Shown: one piece after another, positions 7,066 through 12,963 of the stretch
Numbering within the stretch: the first letter of the stretch is position 1
Layout: every line of letters begins with the position of its first letter
Assembly: GCA_027296385.1 (NCBI GenBank)
Contig: JAPUJD010000339.1
Span: forward strand, 1-16,946
Direction: 5' to 3'
Source of the DNA: Acidobacteriota bacterium
GTDB taxonomy: Bacteria > Acidobacteriota > Thermoanaerobaculia > Multivoradales > JAHEKO01
DNA length: 16,946 nt
Notes under the pieces: model-generated
Database searches by the model: none
Told to the model about the DNA's origin: nothing
The model's input: the letters and a program-made list of their open reading frames with translations, nothing else
Position numbers and translations under genes: made by a program

Positions 7066-8067
7066 TCACGAGTCCTCCCGTGCCGGGCGAAGCGGAGAGG
7101 CTCCGAGGTGCAGTGTGAGAAAGAGCGCCGCGACGGCGAGCGGCCACTGGAAACGTTGGGCCAGCGTGCTGAGCACCTGGCCGTCGATCGAGCGCCGCTC
7201 CATGTGGTTGATGCCGTCGAGCACCGGCTCGAGCTCGACACCGAGGCCCGACACCCGCAGATAGACTCCGTCGGTCTCGCGGGCCATCCGCTCGAGCAAC
7301 TTTTCGTTGAGCTTGCTCACGACGACGTGCCCTTGCTCGTTCTGCTTGTAGGCGTCGGAGCCGGGGAGCCGTATGGGTGCGCCTTGCGGCGAGCCGATGC
7401 CGAGGCTGTAGACGACGGCGCCCGCTTCGCCCAGGAGCCTCAGGATCGCCTCCTCCTTCTCGCTGTGGTCTTCGCCGTCGGAGAGCAGCACGATCGCCCG
7501 GTGCTTCTGGTTGTCCGGCGGGAAGAGGGCCACGGCGCGCTCGAGTGCGGGGCGGAGCAGAGTCCCTGGCGTCGGCAGGCTGGCGGGCAGCACGGTGTCG
7601 AGCAGGAGGTCGATCACGGCGCTGTCGACCGTCAGCGGCGCCAGTACGATCCCCTCGCCCTCAGCCTGCACGAGGGCGACGCGATGCCCGGGCAGGCGAT
7701 GAGTCATCTCCCGAACCAGGTTTCGGGCCACGGTGATGCGATCCGGCTTGACGTCGGCAGCCACCATCGACAGCGACGAGTCGAGGACGAAGACGATGTC
7801 GACTCCCTCGCGCTCGACCGTCTCCTCGATCGTTCCCCAGCGCGGCTCGGTAAGGGCGGCTGCGGCCGCCAGGACCGCCAGCGCCAGAGCCGTGACCGAG
7901 AGCACCAGATGACGACCGCCGGCGTCGAGTGTCAGCCGGTGCCAGAGGCTACGCGCGGCCCAGGCCGACAGGGCGTCGAGGCGCCGCCGCCACAGCCAGA
8001 CAGCGGCGATGGCCGCCAGCGGTGCGGCCAGCAGCAGCCAGAGGAGCTCGGCGCGCGCCAGGGTCAT
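7066..8067 (-). CDS. batB: BatB-like VWA-domain membrane protein
   Basis: 333 residues. Two N-terminal hydrophobic segments (about 8-26 and 54-72) are followed by a von Willebrand factor A domain and a C-terminal hydrophobic segment (about 308-324). The metal-ion-dependent adhesion site looks complete: DSSLS (D96, S98, S100), a Thr in TPGT (169) and Asp in SDGEDH (197). This is the architecture of BatA/BatB proteins, inner-membrane VWA proteins thought to be acted on by the MoxR ATPase. Its ATG overlaps the batA stop (ATGA, 8064-8067). It is called BatB because it is the second of the two VWA genes and directly precedes the TPR gene, the order seen in Bacteroidetes. The A/B assignment rests on position. 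Confidence 0.9.
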   Translation of the reverse strand: MTLARAELLWLLLAAPLAAIAAVWLWRRRLDALSAWAARSLWHRLTLDAGGRHLVLSVTALALAVLAAAAALTEPRWGTIEETVEREGVDIVFVLDSSLSMVAADVKPDRITVARNLVREMTHRLPGHRVALVQAEGEGIVLAPLTVDSAVIDLLLDTVLPASLPTPGTLLRPALERAVALFPPDNQKHRAIVLLSDGEDHSEKEEAILRLLGEAGAVVYSLGIGSPQGAPIRLPGSDAYKQNEQGHVVVSKLNEKLLERMARETDGVYLRVSGLGVELEPVLDGINHMERRSIDGQVLSTLAQRFQWPLAVAALFLTLHLGASPLRPAREDS

Positions 8068-9056
8068 GGCTCCACCGTCAGGTTGAGGGTGCTGATGAGA
8101 AGTGGCAGCAGGAGGAGTGCGAGTGCGCCCCAGACGAGGGGCTGGAAGGCCTCCTCGTAGCGGACGTAAGTCTTGGTCGCAATCTCCGTCTTCTCGAGCT
8201 GGTCGATCTCGGCGAAGATTTCCCGCAGCGCGGTCTCGTTGCTTGCCTTGAAGAATCTGCCGCCGGTGCGCTCCGCGATCTGGCGCAGCAGTTCCTCATC
8301 GACCTCGACGTCCATCAGCACTCGCCGCACTTCGCGCCTTCCTGTGCGTGGATCCTGCATCGGCAAGGGTACGTAAACGCGACCGGTCGTGCCTACGCCG
8401 ACTGTGTAGACCTTCACCGCGAGACCCTTGGCGATGGCGGTTGCCGAGGCCGGGTCGATCGCGCCCGCGTTGTTGACTCCGTCGGTGACCAGGACGATGA
8501 CCTTGGACTTGGCGCTGCTGTCCTTGAGCCGAGCCGTCGCGTTGGCCAGCCCGAGACCGATGGCGGTGCCGTCCGGAAGGCTGTCGAGCTCGATCGTGTC
8601 GACCAGAAAATGCAGCATCCGGCGATCGGTGGTCAATGGCGAGCGGGTCATGGCGGCGCCGGAGAAGATGGTCAGGCCGATCCTGTCTGCCGGCCGTCGG
8701 TCGATGAAGTCGTTGACCACACGCTTGGCCACTTCGAGGCGGTTCTTGGGCTGGAAGTCCTCCGCTGCCATGCTGCCCGAGATGTCGAGGGCGATCTGGA
8801 TGTCGATGCCCTTGGTCAGGCTCTCGTCCCAGCTGTAGCCCAGTTGAGGGCGGGCCAGGGCGAGAACCAGGAGGGCGAAGGCGAGGCCGCGCACCGCGAA
8901 GGGCACGTGTAGGCGCCAAGCGCCCCCGGCGCTGTCCGGCAGCCGGCTCACGCGAAGCGCTCCGGTACCGCGGTGCCAGCGCCACCAGATCAGAAGCGGG
9001 ATCAAGAAGAGAAGCCAGAGCCAGGCCGGGTCATGGAAGCGCGAGAGAGGGCTCAA
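8064..9056 (-). CDS. batA: BatA-like VWA-domain membrane protein (TTG start)
   Basis: 330 residues from a TTG start. Membrane segments lie at about 11-26 (WLWLLFLIPLLIWW), 54-68 and 307-324; the VWA domain lies between the second and third. MIDAS residues are present: DISGS (D91, S93, S95), Thr in PDGTAIG (164) and Asp in TDG (192). The reading frame is open far upstream inside the neighbouring gene, but that part has no family character. The TTG at 9056 gives the usual BatA opening (a short head, then an aromatic-rich helix), overlaps the previous stop as TTGA, and has GGAGG (9064-9068) 7 bases upstream. No ATG or GTG fits the N-terminus. The domain and its place behind the DUF58 and DUF4381-like genes match BatA of MoxR operons. 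Confidence 0.88.
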   Translation of the reverse strand: MSPLSRFHDPAWLWLLFLIPLLIWWRWHRGTGALRVSRLPDSAGGAWRLHVPFAVRGLAFALLVLALARPQLGYSWDESLTKGIDIQIALDISGSMAAEDFQPKNRLEVAKRVVNDFIDRRPADRIGLTIFSGAAMTRSPLTTDRRMLHFLVDTIELDSLPDGTAIGLGLANATARLKDSSAKSKVIVLVTDGVNNAGAIDPASATAIAKGLAVKVYTVGVGTTGRVYVPLPMQDPRTGRREVRRVLMDVEVDEELLRQIAERTGGRFFKASNETALREIFAEIDQLEKTEIATKTYVRYEEAFQPLVWGALALLLLPLLISTLNLTVEP

Positions 9057-10057
9057 ACCACGGCCTCCGGTCGCTGGGCCTCGTCGGGTGCGGGCTGTAG
9101 CCACTCTTCGACCCTCTGGGCGAGTTGTTCGGTGTCGTCGAGGCGGTGGCTGGCGCTGTCGGAGTCGGCGGCGCCGCGGGCGAACTTGATCTGGTCCGCC
9201 TCGCGCAGCAGCACGAGAGTGTCGCGAACCAGCTCCGGCGGGACCTGTCTCTCGCGCAGTTGGCGCTGGATCTGGGTGGTGGTGCCCTCGGCCGCGGGGA
9301 AGCCGACGGCCCGGCCGATATAGCGGCGCAGCTCGAGGCTCAACCCGGTCATGAGGCGCCCGGCGTCGTTTTCGGCTCGCAGTCGGATCAAGGCTTGGCC
9401 GAGCGCGTCGATCGGGCTCAGGGCCATTGCCGCCAGCGTCTGGCGGATCCGGTGCGCGACGCGCAGCAGCAGGAAGCCGAGGACGGCGCAGGCCAGGCCG
9501 AGCACCGCCGTCATCCACCAAAAGCGCGAGCCGGCAGGCAGCTCCCGGACCGGTTCCGGCGGCAGGGGAGCGATCTCCTCCTCGCCCGGCGGCAGGACGG
9601 ACTCGACCTGCAGAATCTTGGGCTCGGTACCCACCACGCTGGCGGCTGTGCCAGTTGTCGGCACCTGCACCTCGACCGCCGGCAGGGTAGCCAGACCGGT
9701 CTCGAAGACGGTGAGGGCCAGGCGCTGGCGCCAGATGCCGTCGCCTTCGTCGAGCGGCTCTCCCACGGTCAGAATCTCGGCGTCGCCCCAGTGCTCCCCC
9801 CAGACGGGGAAGCGGGGCGGCGCTGCCTGCGAGGCGTCGGTCTCGAGCGTCAGGACGGCTTCCACGCGGTCGCCGATGCTGATGCTCGAAGGCGTCAGCT
9901 CCACTGTCAGCCGCGGCAGGAGGGCGGACTCGGTGACCGGTTCGGGGCCGTCGTGCGCCGTCGGTTTGTCTGCGACCTGAGCGAGGCTCGGCGAGGTGGC
10001 GAGCAGGAGGGCTGCCACCGCTAGGGTGAATCTCTCACCCCAGGCTGAGTACTTCAC
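9053..10057 (-). CDS. Bat operon membrane protein, BatD-like/DUF4381-like
   Basis: 334 residues. Signal peptide about 1-26 with a plausible cleavage after SLA (LLLATSPSLA-Q). A beta-rich periplasmic domain (about 48-152) opens with LTVELTPSSISIGDRVEAVL, a style resembling BatD repeat modules. A Pro/Glu-rich spacer (about 156-174) precedes one transmembrane helix (about 179-200, WWMTAVLGLACAVLGFLLL). The cytoplasmic helical part (about 212-325) resembles the tails of DUF4381-type proteins found between DUF58 and batA genes. Start is GTG overlapping the DUF58 stop (GTGA, 10054-10057); its own stop overlaps the batA TTG. No enzymatic motif is seen. The family name is a best judgement from architecture and position; function is inferred only from the operon. 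Confidence 0.75.
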   Translation of the reverse strand: MKYSAWGERFTLAVAALLLATSPSLAQVADKPTAHDGPEPVTESALLPRLTVELTPSSISIGDRVEAVLTLETDASQAAPPRFPVWGEHWGDAEILTVGEPLDEGDGIWRQRLALTVFETGLATLPAVEVQVPTTGTAASVVGTEPKILQVESVLPPGEEEIAPLPPEPVRELPAGSRFWWMTAVLGLACAVLGFLLLRVAHRIRQTLAAMALSPIDALGQALIRLRAENDAGRLMTGLSLELRRYIGRAVGFPAAEGTTTQIQRQLRERQVPPELVRDTLVLLREADQIKFARGAADSDSASHRLDDTEQLAQRVEEWLQPAPDEAQRPEAVV

Positions 10058-10953
10058 CGCTGCAGCCTCTTGCGGCGCCGTTCGAAGAAAGAGACCAACG
10101 CGGAGAGGTAGGGCCGGTCGGTCCGTAGCTCGAGGTGATCGATGCTCAGCTTACGCGTCCAGCGCAACAGGTCGTCATGCTGCGCCTGGCGGCGTCGGCC
10201 GTAGGCTCGGCCCCAACGCTTGCCGGACAAGACGGCCAGCCGGCCGGTCTCGGCGTCGCGCACCGGTACCGGTCCGACGGCCGGCAGGGTGCGGTCTCGG
10301 GGGTCGGAGATCTGTACCGTGACGAGGTCGTGACGCGCGGCGCCCGCTTTCAGGGCCTCGCTGAAAGGAGTCTCCACGAAGTCGGAGATGAGGAAGAGCA
10401 CCGAGCGCTGCTTGAGATTGCGCAGGACGGCCGGCATGGCGGCGTCGAGGTCGGTCTCGCCATGACCCTGGCGCGAGAGGATCTCGCGGACCACGCGTAG
10501 GACGTGGGTGCGGCTGTGCCGCGGGGGCAGGAACAACTCGAGCCGGTCGCTGATGAGCGCCGCGCCGACCCGATCCCGGTTGCGCAGCGCGGCGAAGCTC
10601 AAGAGCGCCGCGATCTCGGCAGTCTGCTCGCGCTTGAGGATCGTACGCGAGCCGCAGTTCTGGCTGCCCGAGACGTCGACCACCACGAAAACCGTCAGGT
10701 CCCGCGACTCGACGTACTGCTTGACGAACGCCGTGCCCATTCGGGCGGTGACGTTCCAGTCGATCGAGCGGATGTCGTCGCCCGGCTGGTAGGGGCGCAC
10801 CTCCAAGAACTCCATGCCGCGACCTTTGAACACCGAGTGGTACTCGCCGGCCACGCCCTCGTCGACGAGGCGCCGGGTCGAGATCTCGATGCGTCGCACC
10901 TTGCGCAGCAGCTCCTGCGACAGCGGTGCCTGGGCCGCGGTTTGCCGGGTCAT
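10054..10953 (-). CDS. DUF58 domain protein of the MoxR/Bat operon
   Basis: 299 residues, no membrane segment. The DUF58 signature is clear: GRGMEF...RPYQPGDDIRSIDW...AR (about 44-71). It is followed by a VWA-like fold with a MIDAS-type DVSGS (93-97) and LFLISDF later in the chain. DUF58 proteins nearly always sit directly behind moxR and are thought to be part of the MoxR client complex; their molecular activity is not established. The ATG is 2 bases after the moxR stop, and the stop overlaps the next start. The basic C-terminus (FFERRRKRLQR) may contact membrane or nucleic acid, but this is speculative. Confidence 0.92.
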   Translation of the reverse strand: MTRQTAAQAPLSQELLRKVRRIEISTRRLVDEGVAGEYHSVFKGRGMEFLEVRPYQPGDDIRSIDWNVTARMGTAFVKQYVESRDLTVFVVVDVSGSQNCGSRTILKREQTAEIAALLSFAALRNRDRVGAALISDRLELFLPPRHSRTHVLRVVREILSRQGHGETDLDAAMPAVLRNLKQRSVLFLISDFVETPFSEALKAGAARHDLVTVQISDPRDRTLPAVGPVPVRDAETGRLAVLSGKRWGRAYGRRRQAQHDDLLRWTRKLSIDHLELRTDRPYLSALVSFFERRRKRLQR

Positions 10954-10955
10954 CT

Positions 10956-11945
10956 TCAGGGCACTTCGATGCGGTCCAGGATACGCGCGACGAGATCGTC
11001 CGTCGATACCTCCTCGGCCTCGGCCTCGTAGGAGGCGACGAGCCGGTGGCGCAGCACGTCGGTGGCGATCTCCTTGACGTCTTCTGGAATGACGTAGCCG
11101 CGGCCGCGAAGCAGCGCCATCGCCTTGGCGCAGCGGGCGAGAAAGAGGGTCGCGCGGGGCGAGGCGCCGAAGGAGATCAAGTCCTCCAGGTCGGCGCAGC
11201 CGGCGGCCCGAGGGTTGCGCGTGGCGGACACCAGATCGAGGATGTAGCCTCTCATTTTCTGGTCGAGGTAGACCGAGTCTGTCAGCTGGCGCAGCTCAGC
11301 GAGCTTCAGTCGGTCGATAACGGCTCGCACCTCGATGTCACGCTCGACCATCATGCGCTCGAGGATCGCTTCCTCCTCGGCCCGGGTCGGATAGTCGAGG
11401 CGGAGCTTGAGGGTGAAACGGTCGATTTGGGCCTCGGCCAGGGGGTAGGTGCCTTCCTGCTCGATCGGATTCTGCGTCGCGAGAACCATGAACGGATCGT
11501 CCAAGGGGTAGGTCGTATGCCCGAGCGTGATTTGGCGCTCTTCCATGGCCTCGAGCAGTGCCGACTGCACCTTGGCCGGCGCGCGGTTGATTTCGTCGGC
11601 GAGCAGCAGATTGGTAAAAAGCGGTCCTTGCCGTGGCACGAACTCGCCCTCTTTCTGATCGTAGATCAGCGTGCCGAGCAGATCGGCCGGCAGAAGGTCG
11701 GGGGTGAACTGGACGCGCTTGAAGTCGACGTCGAGCGTGCGCGCCAGCGTGTTGACGGCCAGGGTCTTGGCCAGTCCGGGGACTCCCTCGATCAGTAGAT
11801 GGCCGCGGACCAGGAGCCCGATGAGGAGGCGGTCGACGAGGTAGTCCTGGCCGACGATGACCTTGCGGATTTCGTTCTCGATTTCGCGCAAAACGAGTGT
11901 GTCGCGTTCGATGCGAGCTGTCAGTTGTCCGATATCTGGTTCCAT
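10956..11945 (-). CDS. moxR: MoxR-family AAA+ ATPase
   Basis: 329 residues, typical for MoxR (about 320-340). Motifs in order: VGQDYLVDRLL (31-41), Walker A GVPGLAKT (54-61), Walker B LLLADEINRAP (113-123), sensor 1 VLATQNPIEQEGTYPL (154-169) and the AEAQIDRF arginine-finger stretch (170-177), then the C-terminal lid with GASPRA. MoxR ATPases act as chaperone-like remodellers of VWA proteins, here most likely the BatA/BatB/DUF58 products encoded behind it. The frame is open upstream, but ATG at 11945 gives the normal N-terminus and has AGGA 4 bases upstream. It is the first gene of a probable eight-gene operon and is preceded by an exact sigma-54 promoter consensus about 60 bases upstream. 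Confidence 0.95.
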   Translation of the reverse strand: MEPDIGQLTARIERDTLVLREIENEIRKVIVGQDYLVDRLLIGLLVRGHLLIEGVPGLAKTLAVNTLARTLDVDFKRVQFTPDLLPADLLGTLIYDQKEGEFVPRQGPLFTNLLLADEINRAPAKVQSALLEAMEERQITLGHTTYPLDDPFMVLATQNPIEQEGTYPLAEAQIDRFTLKLRLDYPTRAEEEAILERMMVERDIEVRAVIDRLKLAELRQLTDSVYLDQKMRGYILDLVSATRNPRAAGCADLEDLISFGASPRATLFLARCAKAMALLRGRGYVIPEDVKEIATDVLRHRLVASYEAEAEEVSTDDLVARILDRIEVP

Positions 11946-12003
11946 GCTTCCTGGGTCCCTCCGGCGCAGCGAAGGCTGCGCGCGCACGAATGCGTCAGGA
12001 GGC

Positions 12004-12019
12004 TGCAATCGCAGTGCCA
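12004..12019 (-). promoter_or_regulatory. Sigma-54 (RpoN) promoter for the moxR/bat operon
   Basis: On the minus strand, TGGCAC-N5-TTGCA (12019 down to 12004) matches the sigma-54 -24/-12 consensus at every conserved base with the correct spacing. The predicted start of transcription is near 11993, leaving a leader of about 48 bases before the moxR ATG and its AGGA ribosome site. It is correctly oriented and lies in the only sizeable intergenic gap before the operon. Established knowledge: such promoters need an AAA+ enhancer-binding activator bound about 80-150 bases upstream. Use in vivo is inferred. Confidence 0.75.
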
Positions 12020-12088
12020 GCCGGAAAGTACGCCCTGGCAGGCTCTGCCTGTGGTTTCGGCCCCTCGGCCCGGGCTTAGGTGGTCGCG

Positions 12089-12128
12089 CCGATGCCAAAT
12101 TGGCGTGGATCGGCTCGAGAAAGCCGAT
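12089..12128. promoter_or_regulatory. Inverted repeats: candidate enhancer site for moxR and/or hairpin leader of rsmA
   Basis: Three dyads are packed here. GCCAA-A-TTGGC (12094-12104) is flanked by CCGAT (12089-12093) and ATCGG (12109-12113). ATCGGCT-N6-AGCCGAT (12109-12115 with 12122-12128) is a perfect 7-base stem. The ATCGG segment can pair either upstream or downstream, but not both. Their centres lie about 106 and 125 bases upstream of the predicted sigma-54 start, where activators usually bind. The last stem also ends directly before the weak AGGG (12129-12132) in front of the rsmA ATG. Confidence 0.45.
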
Positions 12129-12139
12129 AGGGTTGGCTG

Positions 12140-12922
12140 ATGGATCGCCCTATGCTCAGAAAGCGACTCGGCCAGCATCACCTTCGGGACTCGGCCTTGT
12201 GCCGTCCTCTGGTCGAGTACCTGGATCCGGCTGGTTGGCGAGTGATCGAGATCGGCCCGGGCGGCGGAGTGCTGACCGAGGCCCTGCTCGCCGCCGGCGC
12301 CAGAGTCACGGCCTGGGAGCTCGACCGTGACTGGACCTTCGAGATGGCGCGCCGCTTCGCGTCAGAGTCGCGCCTTCGACTGGTCAACGCCGACGCTCTC
12401 ACACTGCCGTGGGAGAGGATAACGTCGCCGTTCAAGGTCGCCGGCAACCTGCCGTACAACGTGGCGACAGTACTGATCGATCGCATGCTGGATCACGGCA
12501 CGCGGATAGCCCGGGCCGCCTTCATGGTGCAGCTCGAGGTGGCCCGGCGGCTCGTGGCCGGCCCGGGGACCAAGGCCTACGGTGCCGCGAGTGTGCTCAC
12601 CGCTGCCCGGGCTCAGGCGCGGATTCTGGCCCGCGTCAGGCCGGGCAGTTTCATTCCAGCGCCCAAGGTCGAGAGTGCGTTCGTCGGCCTCGAGCCGCGG
12701 CGAGAAGCCCCGACGCTCTCAGAGCTCGACGAGCTGCGCAGCCTGGTCTTCGCCGCCTTCGGCCAACGTCGCAAGACGCTGCGCAACTCCCTGGCGACTC
12801 GTTGGCCCCGTGCCCGAGTCGAAGTTGCCATCGAGCAGGCGGGTCTACGGCCCGACGTCCGGGCGGAGCAGCTCTCGTGCGCTGAGTTCGGGGAGCTTTT
12901 GAATCAGCTCCACGCGGTGTAG
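12140..12922 (+). CDS. rsmA: 16S rRNA adenine-N6,N6-dimethyltransferase RsmA/KsgA
   Basis: 260 residues, normal for the family. It dimethylates two adjacent adenines in helix 45 of 16S rRNA, using S-adenosylmethionine, late in small-subunit assembly. Visible motifs: KRLGQHHL (8-15, corresponding to the usual LGQNFL but with His-His), the SAM-binding IEIGPGGGVLTEALL (36-50), the acidic Glu after the next strand (E60), NADAL (83-87), the catalytic NLPY (103-106), MVQLEVARRLVAGPGTKAYG (129-148) and FIPAPKVESAFV (171-182). The C-terminal helical domain is present. The ATG at 12140 has only a weak AGGG 7 bases upstream; a second ATG four codons on is possible. It is divergent from moxR and shares its regulatory gap; ftsK follows after about 40 bases. 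Confidence 0.95.
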   Translation: MDRPMLRKRLGQHHLRDSALCRPLVEYLDPAGWRVIEIGPGGGVLTEALLAAGARVTAWELDRDWTFEMARRFASESRLRLVNADALTLPWERITSPFKVAGNLPYNVATVLIDRMLDHGTRIARAAFMVQLEVARRLVAGPGTKAYGAASVLTAARAQARILARVRPGSFIPAPKVESAFVGLEPRREAPTLSELDELRSLVFAAFGQRRKTLRNSLATRWPRARVEVAIEQAGLRPDVRAEQLSCAEFGELLNQLHAV

Positions 12923-12946
12923 AGTCTTGAACTGGAAAGCCCTGCA

Positions 12947-12961
12947 ATGAAGGGGATTTAG
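12947..12961 (+). other. Four-codon minimal frame before ftsK (possible leader or frameshift remnant)
   Basis: ATG AAG GGG ATT TAG encodes MKGI and stops 2 bases before the proposed CTG start of ftsK. The same bases contain AAGGGG, the likely ftsK ribosome site. One extra G in the GGGG run would put this ATG in frame with ftsK. It may be meaningless, a coupling leader, or the trace of a one-base miscall. Confidence 0.3.
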
Positions 12962-12963
12962 CG

